Part shown: piece after piece, positions 49,142 to 59,905 of the stretch
Position numbering within the stretch: the stretch's first letter is position 1
Layout: every line of letters begins with the position of its first letter
Assembly: GCF_027922305.1 (NCBI RefSeq)
Contig: NZ_BSFK01000009.1
Coordinates: forward strand, 113,588-177,587
Direction: 5' to 3'
Source: Methylopila jiangsuensis
GTDB taxonomy: Bacteria > Pseudomonadota > Alphaproteobacteria > Rhizobiales > Methylopilaceae
DNA: 64,000 nt
The notes under the pieces: generated by a model
What the model was told of the DNA's origin: nothing
Database searches by the model: none
Seen by the model: only the letters and a program-made list of their open reading frames with translations
Position numbers and translations under genes: made by a program

Positions 49142-50935
49142 ATGCCGAGTTACAAGGCGCCGGTCGAGGATACGCTTTTCCTGCTTTACGACGTGCTGGG
49201 CTTCGAGCGGCACGCCAATCTGCCCGGCTTCGCCGACGCCACGCGCGACACGGTTGAGGCCATCCTGAACGAGGCGGCGAAGCTCGCCGAGGAGACGTTC
49301 CAGCCGCTCAACCAGTCGGGCGACGAAGAGGGCTGCGCCCGCGGTCCCGATGGCGCGGTCACGACGCCCAGGGGCTTCCGCGACGCCTACCGCGCCTTCG
49401 CGGACGGCGGCTGGGTCGGGCTCTCCGCCGATCCCGAGCATGGCGGCCAGGGCCTGCCGCGCACGCTGGCCATGATCGTCAGCGAATACATGTCGTCCGC
49501 CAACATGGCGCTGACCATGTATCCCGGCCTGACCCAGGGCGCGATCGCGGCGCTGACGCTGCACGGCTCCGACGAGCAGAAGCGGCTCTACCTGCCCAAG
49601 ATGGTGTCCGGCGAATGGACCGGCACCATGAACCTGACCGAGCCCCACTGCGGCACGGATCTCGGCCTGATCCGCACCCGCGCGGTCCCGAACGGCGACG
49701 GCTCCTACGCCATCACCGGCGCCAAGATCTTCATCTCGGCCGGCGAGCACGACCTGACCGACAACATCGTGCATCTGGTGCTGGCCCGCATCCAGGGCGC
49801 GCCTGAGGGCACCAAGGGCATCTCGCTGTTCGTCGTGCCCCGCAATCTGGTGGGCGAGGACGGCTCGGTCGGCGCCCGCAACGGCGTGTCCTGCGGCGCG
49901 ATCGAGCGCAAGATGGGCATACACGGCAACGCCACCTGCGTCATGAACTACGACGGCGCGACCGGCTGGCTGGTGGGCGAGGAGAACCGCGGCCTGGCCG
50001 CCATGTTCACCATGATGAACGAGGCGCGGCTCGGCGTCGGCGTGCAGGGGCTCGCCCAGTCCGAGGTCGCCTATCAGAACGCGGCGGCCTACGCCAAGGA
50101 CCGGCTGCAGGGCCGGGCGCTGACCGGCGTCAAGGCGGCGGACAAGCCCGCCGACCCCATTCTCGTCCATCCGGACGTGCGGCGCACCCTGCTTTCCATC
50201 AAGGCGTTCAACGAGGCCGCCCGCGCGCTGGTGCTGTGGACCTCGCTCAAGGGCGACGTGGCCCATGTGAGCGACGACCCCAAGGACCGCCAGTCCGGCG
50301 ACGACGCCATGGGCCTCATGACCCCGGTGATCAAGGGCGTCATCACCGACGTGGGCTTCGACAACACGGTGAAGGCGCAGCAGATGTTCGGCGGGCACGG
50401 CTACATCGCCGAGCACGGCATGGAGCAGTTCGTGCGCGACGCCCGCATCGCCCAGATCTACGAGGGCGCGAACGGCGTGCAGGCCATGGACCTGGTGGGC
50501 CGCAAGCTGCCGCGCGACGGCGGCCGGGCCATCATGGCCTTCTTCAAGGAGGTGGACGCCTTCCTGAAGGACAACGCCGACGAGGAGGGGCTGAAGCCGT
50601 TCCTCGGGCCGCTGAAGGCCGCGCGGGAGGACCTGCAGAAGGCCACCATGTGGTTCATGGCCAACGCCATGGGCAAGCCCGACAACGCCGGCGCCGGCGC
50701 CAGCGACTACATGCGCCTGTTCGGCCTGGTGGCGCTCGGCTTCATGTGGGCCAGGATCGCCCGCACGGCGCTCGACCGCAAGGCGGACGGGGCGCGGCCG
50801 GCGGCCGAGATGGACGCCAAGCTGACGCTCGGCCGCTTCTTCATGGAGCGGGAGCTGCCCGAGACGGCGGCGCGGCTCGCGGCCCTGTCCGCCGGCGCCG
50901 ACGCCGTGATGGCGCTGCCGCCGGACGCGTTCTGA
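49142..50935 (+). CDS. Acyl-CoA dehydrogenase (large, C-terminally extended form)
   Basis: FAD enzyme for the first beta-oxidation step. The 597-residue protein has the N-terminal ACAD helical domain, the beta domain ([25 protein letters not shown]), the C-terminal four-helix bundle, and the glutamate motif [13 protein letters not shown], followed by an extra C-terminal domain (about 460-597). This size and motif fit the group that includes DmdC-like enzymes; chain-length preference is not readable. First gene of the fad locus, with the thiolase 82 bases downstream. Confidence 0.9.
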   Translation: MPSYKAPVEDTLFLLYDVLGFERHANLPGFADATRDTVEAILNEAAKLAEETFQPLNQSGDEEGCARGPDGAVTTPRGFRDAYRAFADGGWVGLSADPEHGGQGLPRTLAMIVSEYMSSANMALTMYPGLTQGAIAALTLHGSDEQKRLYLPKMVSGEWTGTMNLTEPHCGTDLGLIRTRAVPNGDGSYAITGAKIFISAGEHDLTDNIVHLVLARIQGAPEGTKGISLFVVPRNLVGEDGSVGARNGVSCGAIERKMGIHGNATCVMNYDGATGWLVGEENRGLAAMFTMMNEARLGVGVQGLAQSEVAYQNAAAYAKDRLQGRALTGVKAADKPADPILVHPDVRRTLLSIKAFNEAARALVLWTSLKGDVAHVSDDPKDRQSGDDAMGLMTPVIKGVITDVGFDNTVKAQQMFGGHGYIAEHGMEQFVRDARIAQIYEGANGVQAMDLVGRKLPRDGGRAIMAFFKEVDAFLKDNADEEGLKPFLGPLKAAREDLQKATMWFMANAMGKPDNAGAGASDYMRLFGLVALGFMWARIARTALDRKADGARPAAEMDAKLTLGRFFMERELPETAARLAALSAGADAVMALPPDAF

Positions 50936-51017
50936 TCCGCGGTTACGTTTCGCATGCCGTCCTGAACAGGAAGCCGGTCCCGGCCATGCCCGGACCGCAC
51001 CACGCGAGAGAGGACCA

Positions 51018-52226
51018 ATGCCCGACGCCTACATCTTCGACGCCGTGCGCACGCCGCGCGGGCGCGGCAAGCCGGACGGCGCGCTGCACGAGGTGTCCTC
51101 GCTCGGCCTCGCGGTCACGGCGCTGAAGGCGCTGAAGGAGCGCAACGGCCTCGACACGGTCCCGGTGGACGACGTGGTGCTGGGCTGCGTCGACCCGGTG
51201 GGCGAGGCGGGCGGCGACATCGCCCGCGCCGCGGCGCTCGCGGCCGATTACGGGATCGACGTGCCGGGCGTGCAGATCAACCGCTTCTGCGCCTCCGGCC
51301 TCGACGCCGTGAACTTCGCCGCCGCGCAGGTCATGTCCGGCCAGCACGATCTCGCCATCGGCGGCGGGGTGGAGAGCATGAGCCGGGTCGGCCTCGGCGC
51401 TTCCGGCGGCGCCTGGCCCATGGACCCGGCGATCGCGGTCAAGTCTTACTTCATGCCGCAGGGCGTCTCCGCCGATCTGATCGCCACCAAATACGGCTTC
51501 TCCCGCGACGACGTGGACGCCTATGCGGTGGAGAGCCAGAAGCGCGCCGCGACGGCGTGGGGCGAGGGACGCTTCGCGCGCTCGGTGGTCCCCGTCACGG
51601 ACGTGAACGGGATCACCCTGCTCGACCGCGACGAGCACATGCGCCCCGACGCCACCATGCAGTCGCTGGGCGGGCTCAAGCCCTCCTTCGCGGAGATGGG
51701 CGAGCTCGGCGGCTTCGACGCGGTGGCGACCTACGCCCATCCGGACGTGGAGCGCGTCACCCATGTCCACCATGCCGGCAACTCCTCCGGCATCGTGGAC
51801 GGAGCCGCCGCCGTGCTGGTGGGCGCGAAGGAAGCGGGCGCCGCCATCGGGTTGACGCCGCGCGCGCGCATCCGGGCCTTCGCCAACATCGGCTCCGAGC
51901 CGGCGCTGATGCTGACCGGGCCGGTGGACGTGACCAAGAAGGTGCTGGCCCGCGCCGGCATGACCATCGGCGACATCGACCTGTTCGAGGTCAACGAGGC
52001 CTTCGCCGCGGTGGTGCTGCGCTACCTGCAGGCTTTCGATCTCGACGACGCCAGGGTGAACGTCAACGGCGGAGCCATCGCGCTCGGCCATCCGCTGGGC
52101 GCCACCGGCGCCATGATCCTCGGAACGGCGGTCGACGAGCTGGAGCGTTCGGGCAAATCCACCGCGCTGGTGACGCTGTGCATCGGCGCCGGCATGGGCA
52201 CCGCCACCATCATTGAGCGGGTGTGA
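51018..52226 (+). CDS. fadA: Acetyl-CoA C-acyltransferase (thiolase)
   Basis: Thiolytic step of beta-oxidation. The 402-residue protein has the acyl-binding Cys in [12 protein letters not shown], the [17 protein letters not shown]is motif and the final [13 protein letters not shown]ys. Together with the multifunctional FadB (53524) and the upstream acyl-CoA dehydrogenase it forms a beta-oxidation set. The Fic gene separates fadA from fadB. Confidence 0.9.
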   Translation: MPDAYIFDAVRTPRGRGKPDGALHEVSSLGLAVTALKALKERNGLDTVPVDDVVLGCVDPVGEAGGDIARAAALAADYGIDVPGVQINRFCASGLDAVNFAAAQVMSGQHDLAIGGGVESMSRVGLGASGGAWPMDPAIAVKSYFMPQGVSADLIATKYGFSRDDVDAYAVESQKRAATAWGEGRFARSVVPVTDVNGITLLDRDEHMRPDATMQSLGGLKPSFAEMGELGGFDAVATYAHPDVERVTHVHHAGNSSGIVDGAAAVLVGAKEAGAAIGLTPRARIRAFANIGSEPALMLTGPVDVTKKVLARAGMTIGDIDLFEVNEAFAAVVLRYLQAFDLDDARVNVNGGAIALGHPLGATGAMILGTAVDELERSGKSTALVTLCIGAGMGTATIIERV

Positions 52227-52260
52227 GGACATGGCGGAAAACAGGGCAATAACGGCGGCC

Positions 52261-52294
52261 AATGGGGTAATGAGATGTCCTTCATTACCCCATT
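52261..52294. terminator. Bidirectional hairpin between convergent fadA and fic
   Basis: Perfect 13-base arms AATGGGGTAATGA / TCATTACCCCATT with an 8-base loop. It begins 35 bases after fadA and ends one base before the fic stop codon. There is no long T-run, so it may be a terminator or an RNA-protecting hairpin. Its base composition is like the Fic gene, not like the fad genes. Confidence 0.5.
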
Positions 52295-52295
52295 G

Positions 52296-53369
52296 TTAGG
52301 CGGTGCTCCCGTTTTCAGCCGTGTTTTCGATCCGTCGCCATCGGGCGCCGCGGCCTCGACCGATAGGCTGCAGGCGTCCGGCTTCGCGTTCGTTGCGCAG
52401 TACATAACGCACCATGTCCCAGCCAACGCTTGGGCAACGTTGATGCAGTTCGGAGATCGAAAAATCCCCGATCATGCCGTCGATGGCCTGCCGCACCATC
52501 CTTGTCTTCATGCCCCTGCCATCGCGAAGGTCGCCGATATCGCGTTCGAATTCAGCGTAAGCGGCGCTGACGATGCCGAGGAAATAGGACACCCATGGCA
52601 TCGGATCATGCCCATTGGCATGCCAACCTTGGCTCGAACGGTATAGAGTATCGTAATAGCTGTCTTTTGTTTGCTCGATGAGTCTCTCTAGGGAAATGTA
52701 GCGAACAACATTGTAATCTTCGCGGTATAAGAGCAGCACGCTAAGAAGTCTCACCATCCGGCCGTTGCCGTCGGAAAAGGGATGGATGCAAAGAAAGTCG
52801 AGAACGTAAAGGGCGATGAGGATGAGAGGGTCGACCTCGGTGTTGGCGGAGGCGATGTAACTTTCGTGAAGATCCCGCATGGCTTCATCCGTTTGCCAAG
52901 CTGGGGTTGGCTGAAATCGTATGAAGACCGTGCCGTCGGGGCGGCGTTCAGTGATGCTGTTGTCGCCTCTTTTCCAATCGCCGCCTGTGTGGCCGGAAAA
53001 TCGAAAGAGATCCCGATGCAGTTGGCGAATGATGTTTGGCGTGAGTTCAATATATTCCTGACGTTCGTGAATGACGCCAAGCACGTGGCGGTAACCAGCG
53101 ATCTCTCCTTCGGAGCGGTTATCGCCGCTCGGCTCCGCGCCTTTGACCAACCGTTCAAGCATCGTGCGTGGGACTGTGACGCCCTCAAGCCGATTGGACG
53201 ATTCAGTGCTCTCGATGAGCGCGACTTGCCGCAAATTCTCAAGAACATCGGGCGCGCGTTCCTGAAAGAGATCCTGCTTTCCCTTTCCTTCGCCAATCGC
53301 GCGGATGGTCGAGACAAGATCGTGCGTCAAAGTCAAGCGATCAAGAACAGAAGGAACCAGCGACGCCAT
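52296..53369 (-). CDS. Fic domain protein with N-terminal inhibitory motif and C-terminal winged helix
   Basis: Fic enzymes usually AMPylate target proteins. The 357-residue protein has an N-terminal helical part, with an inhibitory motif matching S/T-xxx-E-G/N (SNRLEG, Ser58 to Gly63), and the catalytic motif [12 protein letters not shown] (His196). This is a class II arrangement, normally held inactive by the glutamate. A C-terminal winged-helix part ([23 protein letters not shown]) follows. GAGAAG precedes ATG 53369. The base composition is visibly lower in GC than the neighbours and the orientation is opposite to the flanking fad genes, suggesting acquisition by transfer. No antitoxin-like gene is next to it. 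Confidence 0.87.
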   Translation of the reverse strand: MASLVPSVLDRLTLTHDLVSTIRAIGEGKGKQDLFQERAPDVLENLRQVALIESTESSNRLEGVTVPRTMLERLVKGAEPSGDNRSEGEIAGYRHVLGVIHERQEYIELTPNIIRQLHRDLFRFSGHTGGDWKRGDNSITERRPDGTVFIRFQPTPAWQTDEAMRDLHESYIASANTEVDPLILIALYVLDFLCIHPFSDGNGRMVRLLSVLLLYREDYNVVRYISLERLIEQTKDSYYDTLYRSSQGWHANGHDPMPWVSYFLGIVSAAYAEFERDIGDLRDGRGMKTRMVRQAIDGMIGDFSISELHQRCPSVGWDMVRYVLRNEREAGRLQPIGRGRGARWRRIENTAENGSTA

Positions 53370-53523
53370 GTTTCTTCTCTTTTTCGGCGCGTAACAGGAA
53401 GCCCAGTATGGCCATATGCCAGGCAGTATGGGCAAGCATCTTGAACACCAGCGCAGACATTTCCGGCGGCCATGCACAGATAGGCCGCCAATCAGGACAT
53501 TCCGTTCATAGGCGAGCTTCATC

Positions 53524-55734
53524 ATGACCGAGACCAACTTCCGCGCCGAGCTCGACGACGACGGCCTGCTGTCCGTCGTCTGGGACATGCCCGGCCGCTC
53601 CATGAACGTGCTGACCGCGGACGCGATCCAGGAGCTTTCCGGGATCGTGGACCGGGTGATCGCCGAGGAGGCGATCAGGGGCGTCGTGATCTCGTCGGGC
53701 AAGAAAGCGTTTTCCGGCGGCGCCGATCTCACCATGCTGGAAGGCATCGCCCGGCTCTACGAGCGCGAGCGGGCGCAGAGCGGCGAAACCGCCGCGGCGC
53801 AGGCGGTGTTCGACGAGAGCCGCAAGCTGTCGCAGCTCTACCGGCGGATCGAGACCTCGGGCAAGCCGTGGGCGATCGCGATCCGGGGCGTGTGCCTCGG
53901 CGGCGCGTTCGAGCTGGCGCTCGCCTGCCATTACCGTGTCGCGGCCAACGACGGCTCGACCCGCGTGGGCCTGCCGGAGGTGAAGGTGGGGCTGTTCCCC
54001 GGCGCCGGCGGCACCCAGCGGGTGGCGCGGCTGCTGCCGCCCCAGGACGCGCTGCAGATGCTGATGAAGGGCGAGCAGATCCGCCCCGACAAGGCCCGCG
54101 CCATGCGCCTCGTGGACGAGGTGGCGCCCGAGGCCGAGATCGTCGACCGCGCCAAGGCGTGGCTGAAGACCGCGCCGAAGGCGGTGAAGCCGTGGGACGA
54201 GAAGGGCTTCAAGCTGCCCGGCGGCCCGGTGTGGTCGAAGGGCGGCTTCATGACCTTCCCGCCGGCCAACGCCATCTACCGCCGGGAGACGCAGGGCAAC
54301 TACCCGAACATCTTCGCCATGCTGCAGGCGGTGTTCGAGGGGCTGCAGCTGCCGATGGACCTGGCCCTCACGGTGGAGAGCCGGCTGTTCGCCAAGGTGC
54401 TGCGCAGCCCGGAGGCGGCGGCGATGATCCGCACCCTGTTCGTCTCCATGCAGGAGCTGAACAAGGGCGCCCGGCGGCCGGCGGGCGTCGCGAAGTCCGC
54501 GCTGAAGAAGGTCGGCGTGGTGGGCGCGGGCTTCATGGGCGCGGGCGTGGGCTATGTCACCGCCCAGGCCGGGATCGAGGTGGTGCTGGTGGATCGCGAC
54601 CAGGCCGCCGCCGACAAGGGCAAGGAGTTCGCCCGCGCGCTGATCTCGGGGCAGGTGGCCAAGGGCCGCGCCACCGGCGCGGAGCGCGACGCGCTGCTCG
54701 GCCGCATCACGGCGACCGACGACTACGGCGCGCTCGGCGACTGCGATCTGGTGATCGAGGCGGTGTTCGAGGACCCGAAGGTGAAGGCCGAGGTCATCGC
54801 CAAGGTGGAGGCGGCGCTGAAGCCGGAGGCGATCTTCGCCTCCAACACCTCGACCCTGCCGATCTCGGGCCTTGCGAAACATTCGTCGCGGCCCGAGCGC
54901 TTCGTCGGCATCCATTTCTTCTCCCCGGTCGAGAAGATGATGCTGGTGGAGGTGATCGAGGGCGAGAAGACCGGCGACGAGGCGCTCGCCGTCGCGCTCG
55001 ACTATGTGGCGGCGATCCGCAAGACGCCGATCGTGGTCAAGGACAGCCGCGGCTTCTTCGCCAACCGCTGCGTCATCGCCTACATGCTGGAAGGCCACCT
55101 GATGCTGACCGAGGGCGTGCCCGCGGCCATGATCGAGAACGTGGCGAAGCAGGCCGGCATGCCGGTTGGGCCGCTGTCGCTCAATGACGAGGTGGCGCTC
55201 GATCTTGGCCTGAAGATCCTCAACGCCACCAAGGCCCAGCTCGGCGAGCAGGCGGTGAACCCGGCGCAGGAGACGCTGCTGCGCCGGCTGGTGGAGACCG
55301 AAGGCCGGCTCGGCCGCAAGAACGGCAAGGGCTTCTACGACTATCCCGAAGGCGGCAAGAAGAGCCTGTGGCCGGGCCTCGCCGAGGTGGTGGAGGCCAA
55401 GCTCGACCCGGACGCCATCGACGTGGCCGAGCTGCGCGACCGCTTCCTCGTCGCCCAGGCGCTGGACGCGGCGCGCACGGTGGAGGAGGGCGTCATCTCC
55501 GACATGCGCGAGGCGGATGTGGGCGCCATTCTCGGCTTCGGCTTCGCGCCCTTCACCGGCGGGCCGCTGAGCTGGATCGACGGCATGGGAGCAAAGGCCT
55601 TCGTCGCCAAGGCGCAGGCGCTGGAGGCGAAGCACGGCGCCCGCTTCGCGCCCAACAGCCTGCTGTTCGATCTCGCCGACACGGGCGAGACCTTCTACGG
55701 CCGCTTCGCCGGCCCCGCGAAGGCGGCCGCCTGA
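53524..55734 (+). CDS. fadB: Multifunctional beta-oxidation protein: enoyl-CoA hydratase / 3-hydroxyacyl-CoA dehydrogenase
   Basis: A 736-residue fusion. The N-terminal crotonase domain (about 1-200) has the oxyanion segments SGGADLTML and RGVCLGGAFELALACH plus VGLFPGAGGTQRV. The NAD-binding domain begins near residue 331 (VGVVGAGFMGAGV) and includes the active-site region GIHFFSPVEKMMLVEVIEG; a C-terminal 3HCDH domain completes it. It catalyses two middle steps of beta-oxidation with the thiolase FadA. The Fic gene upstream runs the other way, so this gene may need its own promoter within 53370-53523. Confidence 0.93.
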   Translation: MTETNFRAELDDDGLLSVVWDMPGRSMNVLTADAIQELSGIVDRVIAEEAIRGVVISSGKKAFSGGADLTMLEGIARLYERERAQSGETAAAQAVFDESRKLSQLYRRIETSGKPWAIAIRGVCLGGAFELALACHYRVAANDGSTRVGLPEVKVGLFPGAGGTQRVARLLPPQDALQMLMKGEQIRPDKARAMRLVDEVAPEAEIVDRAKAWLKTAPKAVKPWDEKGFKLPGGPVWSKGGFMTFPPANAIYRRETQGNYPNIFAMLQAVFEGLQLPMDLALTVESRLFAKVLRSPEAAAMIRTLFVSMQELNKGARRPAGVAKSALKKVGVVGAGFMGAGVGYVTAQAGIEVVLVDRDQAAADKGKEFARALISGQVAKGRATGAERDALLGRITATDDYGALGDCDLVIEAVFEDPKVKAEVIAKVEAALKPEAIFASNTSTLPISGLAKHSSRPERFVGIHFFSPVEKMMLVEVIEGEKTGDEALAVALDYVAAIRKTPIVVKDSRGFFANRCVIAYMLEGHLMLTEGVPAAMIENVAKQAGMPVGPLSLNDEVALDLGLKILNATKAQLGEQAVNPAQETLLRRLVETEGRLGRKNGKGFYDYPEGGKKSLWPGLAEVVEAKLDPDAIDVAELRDRFLVAQALDAARTVEEGVISDMREADVGAILGFGFAPFTGGPLSWIDGMGAKAFVAKAQALEAKHGARFAPNSLLFDLADTGETFYGRFAGPAKAAA

Positions 55735-55776
55735 GGGAAAAGGCCGCGGCCTTCGGGCGCCGTCGGACGTCACACG

Positions 55777-55808
55777 CCGTCATGCCCGGCGTGCGCCGGG
55801 CATGACGG
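55777..55808. repeat. REP-like palindrome, copy 3
   Basis: Perfect 15-base arms CCGTCATGCCCGGCG / CGCCGGGCATGACGG with a 2-base loop, between convergent fadB and ftsK. It shares the CGTCATGCCCG core with copies at 18453 and 25896. Confidence 0.78.
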
Positions 55809-55850
55809 AGAGCGTGGAATTTCGATCTGGCCCTGAAAGCTCGAAAGCAG

Positions 55851-55882
55851 AAGGGCGCGCCGCTTGTCCGCGGCGCGCCCTT
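55851..55882. terminator. Hairpin terminator between convergent fadB and ftsK
   Basis: Perfect 12-base arms AAGGGCGCGCCG / CGGCGCGCCCTT with an 8-base loop. It is very GC-rich and followed on the plus side by TCGTGTTTG. It may stop transcription from both sides. Confidence 0.6.
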
Positions 55883-55909
55883 CGTGTTTGAACCTCCGCC
55901 AGTCCGCCG

Positions 55910-58360
55910 TCACGCGCCGCGGAAGATCTCGCGCTTGCCGGCGTGGTTGGCGGCGCCGACGATGCCTTCCTTCTCCATGCGCTCCATCAGCGAGGCGGCG
56001 CGGTTGTAGCCGATCTGCAGCCGGCGCTGGATGTAGGAGGTGGAGGCCTTGCGGTCGCGCAGCACCACGGCCACCGCCTGCTCGTAGAGATCGCTGGAAT
56101 CCTCCGAGAACTCGCCCTGATCGAACACCGCCGTGTCCGGGCCGCCCTCGTCCGCGTCGGGGCCTGCGGCGAGCTCCTCCTCGTCGGCGGTGACCTCGTC
56201 GAGATACTCCGGCCGGCCCTGCAGCTTCAGGTGGTCCACCACCTTCTCCACCTCGGCGTCGGAGACGAAGGGGCCGTGGACGCGGGTGATGCGGCCGCCG
56301 CCGGCCATGTGCAGCATGTCGCCCTGACCGAGCAGCTGCTCCGCGCCCATCTCGCCGAGGATGGTGCGGCTGTCGATCTTGCTGGTCACCTGGAACGAGA
56401 TGCGGGTGGGGAAGTTGGCCTTGATGGTGCCGGTGATCACGTCCACCGACGGACGCTGGGTCGCCATGATCAGGTGGATGCCGGCGGCGCGCGCCATCTG
56501 GGCGAGGCGCTGGATCGCGCCCTCGATCTCCTTGCCGGCCACCATCATCAGGTCGGCCATCTCGTCGACGATGATGACGATGTAGGGCAGCGGGCTGAGG
56601 TCGAGCGCCTCCTCCGCGTGGATCGCCTCGCCGGTCTCGCGGTCGAAGCCGGTCTGGACGAGGCGCGTCACGGTCTCGCCGTTGGCGACCGCCTCGGCGG
56701 CGCGGGCGTTGAAGCCGTCGATGTTGCGCACGCCGAGCTTCGCCATCTTGCGATAGCGGTCCTCCATCTCGCGCACCGCCCATTTGAGCGCGATCACGGC
56801 CTTCTTCGGGTCGGTCACGACCGGGGTCAGCAGGTGCGGGATGCCCTCGTAGACCGAAAGCTCCAGCATCTTGGGATCGACCATGATCAGCCGGCACTTC
56901 TCGGGCGAGTGCATGTAAAGCAGGCTGAGGATCATGGTGTTGATGGCGACCGACTTGCCCGAGCCGGTGGTGCCGGCCACCAGCAGGTGCGGCATGCGGG
57001 CGAGGTCGGCGATCACCGGCTCGCCGCCGATGGTCTTACCGAGGCCGACGGCGAGCTTGTGCTTGGTCTCGCCGAACTCCGGCGTCTCCAGCAGCTCGCG
57101 CAGATACACGGTCTCGCGCCGGGCGTTGGGCAGCTCGATGCCGATGACGTTGCGGCCTTCCACCACGGCCACGCGGGCCGACACCGCGCTCATGGAGCGG
57201 GCGATGTCGGGCGCGACCGCGATGACGCGGCTCGACTTTGTGCCGGGCGCGGGCTCAAGCTCGTAGAGCGTGACCACGGGACCGGGATTGGCGTCGATGA
57301 TCTCGCCGCGCACGCCGAAGTCGTTGAGCGTCTGCTGCAGCTTGACCGAGTTCTTCTCCAGGAACTCCTCGGACTGCTCGAAGGTGGGCTCGGTCGCCGG
57401 CGGCAGCGCCAGCAGCTCCAGCGGCGGCAGCTCGTATTCGCCGCTGATCACGCGCCGGGCCGGGGCGGAAACGGCTGGAGCCTGTGCGGCGGGGGCCGCC
57501 ACAGGCTGGGGCTTCGGGGCCTGAACGGCGACCGGCGCGGCCGGCGCCGGAACCGGAGCGATCACTTCCACGGGCGCGGGTTCGGCCACGGCGGCGGGGG
57601 CCTGCGGCTCGGGCGCTGCGGCGGGAGCGGGGACGGCGGGCGCAGCGGCCGGCGCGGGCGTCACCGAGGGCGCCCAGGAAAACGACGCCACATAGCTCAC
57701 CGGCGCGAAGCCGAAGGGGTGGCCGAGCAGGTCATGGGCGGGCGCCGGCGCAGGCTGTTCGACCACGGCCGCCGCGGCGTCGGGCGCTGCGTCCGGCGCC
57801 GGCGCGAGCGCCGCGTTGTCCTGCTCCGCCGCGGCGTCCGGCGTCGGGCCCTCGAGGCGGATGACGTCGGCGAGGCGGCGCAGCGTCGCGGGGCGCCGGC
57901 TTGCGGCGAGGATCTGCGCGGCCGCCGCGGCGGCGCGAGCGGCTTCGGCCGCGACCTCCGCCTCGTCGAAGGTCATGGCGGCGATGGCGTCGGCGGCGGT
58001 CTCCGGCGCGATCGGCTCCAGCGCCTCGTCCTCGGGCAGGCCCGCATGGCCGCGCAGGATGCTGTCCGGCGTGCGGGTGAAGCGGGCGTTGGGACCGATG
58101 GCGAAGGGCTGCAGCCAGCTCGGCACGATATGGGCGTCGTAGAGCGCGTCGAGGCCGAGCAGCGGCTCCGGCGGCTGCGGCGTCACGGGCACGGAGGCAT
58201 CGAGCGCGTCGGTGAGATCGCGGGCGCGGCGCTCCCGCAGCACGCGGTCCGGCGTGCGCACCGAGCGCACCTCGCCCGGCGCCTGCGGACGCCGGGAATC
58301 GGCGGGTCGGAGTCCGGTCGCGTCGGAATCAGAGGCGGGCGGACGTCCCGAGAAGTTCAT
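55910..58360 (-). CDS. ftsK: FtsK/SpoIIIE-family DNA translocase without membrane domain
   Basis: A hexameric ATP-driven DNA pump that clears chromosome dimers at division. The 816-residue protein has the alpha/beta motor (Walker A GTTGSGKS about residue 463, Walker [12 protein letters not shown]) and the C-terminal gamma winged helix ([20 protein letters not shown]) that reads KOPS. The first 340 or so residues are a low-complexity Ala/Pro linker without any hydrophobic membrane segment, so the usual four-helix N-terminal anchor is missing. Another, membrane-anchored ftsK probably exists elsewhere in the genome (inferred). Two RTPD motifs (VRTPDRVLR and RTPDSILRG) occur early in the linker. 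Confidence 0.88.
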   Translation of the reverse strand: MNFSGRPPASDSDATGLRPADSRRPQAPGEVRSVRTPDRVLRERRARDLTDALDASVPVTPQPPEPLLGLDALYDAHIVPSWLQPFAIGPNARFTRTPDSILRGHAGLPEDEALEPIAPETAADAIAAMTFDEAEVAAEAARAAAAAAQILAASRRPATLRRLADVIRLEGPTPDAAAEQDNAALAPAPDAAPDAAAAVVEQPAPAPAHDLLGHPFGFAPVSYVASFSWAPSVTPAPAAAPAVPAPAAAPEPQAPAAVAEPAPVEVIAPVPAPAAPVAVQAPKPQPVAAPAAQAPAVSAPARRVISGEYELPPLELLALPPATEPTFEQSEEFLEKNSVKLQQTLNDFGVRGEIIDANPGPVVTLYELEPAPGTKSSRVIAVAPDIARSMSAVSARVAVVEGRNVIGIELPNARRETVYLRELLETPEFGETKHKLAVGLGKTIGGEPVIADLARMPHLLVAGTTGSGKSVAINTMILSLLYMHSPEKCRLIMVDPKMLELSVYEGIPHLLTPVVTDPKKAVIALKWAVREMEDRYRKMAKLGVRNIDGFNARAAEAVANGETVTRLVQTGFDRETGEAIHAEEALDLSPLPYIVIIVDEMADLMMVAGKEIEGAIQRLAQMARAAGIHLIMATQRPSVDVITGTIKANFPTRISFQVTSKIDSRTILGEMGAEQLLGQGDMLHMAGGGRITRVHGPFVSDAEVEKVVDHLKLQGRPEYLDEVTADEEELAAGPDADEGGPDTAVFDQGEFSEDSSDLYEQAVAVVLRDRKASTSYIQRRLQIGYNRAASLMERMEKEGIVGAANHAGKREIFRGA

Positions 58361-58522
58361 GGCCTGCAGTCCCGGATTGCGGCGCCGCGGCGCCGGGTGA
58401 TCTCAGAGCCTCCAGTTAGAAAGAGCAGAGTTAATGAAGCGTGGAGCCGGCGTCATGCGGCGGCGCCGTCCACAGGCGGCGACCCGCTGGAACAGCCTCG
58501 GTTCCGAGGCCGTCCGGCGGAT

Positions 58523-59008
58523 TCAGTTGGCGTCGTCGGGAAACGCCGGCAGAGGGTGGAACGCCACGCCGTCCTCCGCCAGCGCGCGGGCCTCGTCGGG
58601 CGTGGCGCGGCCGTAGATGGAGCGGCGCTCGATCTCCTCCGCGTGCATCCGGCGGGCAAGGTCGGGGAACCGGTCGCCCACGTTCTCGGAGGTGCGGGTC
58701 ACGTGGTCGCGCAGCGCCTTGAGCCGGGCGCGCAGCTCGCGGTCGCCCTCGGAGGCCAGCTCCACCGATTCCCCGGACGCGCCCGCCGGTGAGGGAGTGG
58801 GGGAGGGCGCCGGCGGTTCCGCTTCCGTCTCCGCGCCTTTGCGGCCGGCTGCGATGGCCGGCGCCATCAGCGCCTTGGTCACGGCGCTCCCGCCACACGC
58901 CGGGCAGCTGAGCAGCCCGCGCGCCTGCTGGGCGTCGAAATCTGCGGAAGAGCGGAACCAGCCGTCGAAGCGCGCGCCGCAGCCGCAGGTGAGGTCGTAG
59001 CGAATCAT
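58523..59008 (-). CDS. DUF1178 family protein
   Basis: A 161-residue protein. It starts IRYDLTCGCG and has a second Cys pair in LLSCPACGGSAVTKALMAPA, a likely zinc ribbon, then a Pro/Ser linker and a C-terminal helix (LRDHVTRTSENVGDRFPDLA, RRMHAEEIE, GRATPDEARAL). This is the standard DUF1178 layout; function unknown. ATG 59008 is chosen because the family begins there; the frame is open to 59134. It is 16 bases from the nitrilase gene and last in the comF-grxC-nit operon. Confidence 0.87.
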   Translation of the reverse strand: MIRYDLTCGCGARFDGWFRSSADFDAQQARGLLSCPACGGSAVTKALMAPAIAAGRKGAETEAEPPAPSPTPSPAGASGESVELASEGDRELRARLKALRDHVTRTSENVGDRFPDLARRMHAEEIERRSIYGRATPDEARALAEDGVAFHPLPAFPDDAN

Positions 59009-59024
59009 GATGAAGCGAACGGCC

Positions 59025-59900
59025 TCAGGCGCCGACCTCGTGCAGCCGCGTCGGCTCGGACGGCGGCAGCAGGCCGAAGCGGCGGCCGTTCTCCAGCGCC
59101 GGGATGCGCTTGCGCGCGGCCGCCGACTCCGCAAGGTCGATCTCGGCGAGAATCACGCCCGGCTCGGCGTGGTCGAGCTCCGCCAGCACCTTGCCCCAGG
59201 GGTCCACGATCAGGCTGTGGCCATAGGTGTCGCGCCCGTCTTCGTGGCGTCCGCCCTGGGCGGCGGCGATAACGAAGGAGCCGGTCTCGATGGCGCGGGA
59301 GCGCAGCAGCACGTGCCAGTGCGCCTCGCCGGTCTGTTTCGTGAAGGCGGCCGGCGCGGCGAGGACCGAAGCGCCGTTCTCCGCCAGCGCCCGGTGCAGG
59401 GTGGGGAAGCGCACGTCGTAGCAGATGGTCAGGCCGAGCCGGCCCCAGGGGAGGTCGGCCACGATCGCGGTCTCGCCCGGACGGTAGGTGGCGGATTCCC
59501 GCCAGCTCTCCCCGTTCGGCAGGTCCACGTCGAACATGTGGATCTTGTCGTAGCGGGCGACGATCTCGCCCTCAGGGTCGATCACGAACGCCCGGTTCGC
59601 GGCGCGCTCGCCTTCGAGCCGCACCGCGAGCGAGCCCAGATGCAGCCACAGCCCCATGCCGCGGGCGAGCTCCTGGAACGCGGCGAGCGCGGGGCAGGCG
59701 TTCTCCGGCAGGATGGCGGCGAACAGCTCCTCGCGTGACCGCACCAGGATGTTGGTCATCTCCGGCGTCTGCACATAGTGCGCCCCGCCGTCCTTGGCCT
59801 CGCGGATCAGCCTGGCCGCGGCGTCGATGTTGGCGTTGACGTCGCGGCCCGTGCGCATCTGGGCGCAGGCGGCCACGAAACGGGTCCCGGTCTCGCTCAT
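59025..59900 (-). CDS. Carbon-nitrogen hydrolase (nitrilase superfamily, NIT1/NIT2-like)
   Basis: A 291-residue amidase. The catalytic triad is visible: Glu in TPEMTN, Lys in [10 protein letters not shown], Cys in TICYDVRFP. This branch includes Nit1 and Nit2 (deaminated glutathione amidase, omega-amidase); the GESWRES segment and glutaredoxin neighbour fit the deaminated-glutathione repair idea, but the substrate is inferred. It begins 5 bases after grxC in the operon. Confidence 0.88.
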   Translation of the reverse strand: MSETGTRFVAACAQMRTGRDVNANIDAAARLIREAKDGGAHYVQTPEMTNILVRSREELFAAILPENACPALAAFQELARGMGLWLHLGSLAVRLEGERAANRAFVIDPEGEIVARYDKIHMFDVDLPNGESWRESATYRPGETAIVADLPWGRLGLTICYDVRFPTLHRALAENGASVLAAPAAFTKQTGEAHWHVLLRSRAIETGSFVIAAAQGGRHEDGRDTYGHSLIVDPWGKVLAELDHAEPGVILAEIDLAESAAARKRIPALENGRRFGLLPPSEPTRLHEVGA

Positions 59901-59905
59901 GGGGC

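Noticed and set aside
52253..53472. CGGCGGCCA direct repeats as a target-site duplication around fic
   Set aside because: Only 9 bases, GC-rich, and no transposase or terminal inverted repeats; chance is likely.
55943..58792. 949-codon open frame antisense to ftsK
   Set aside because: Overlaps a clear FtsK and has no recognisable motif.
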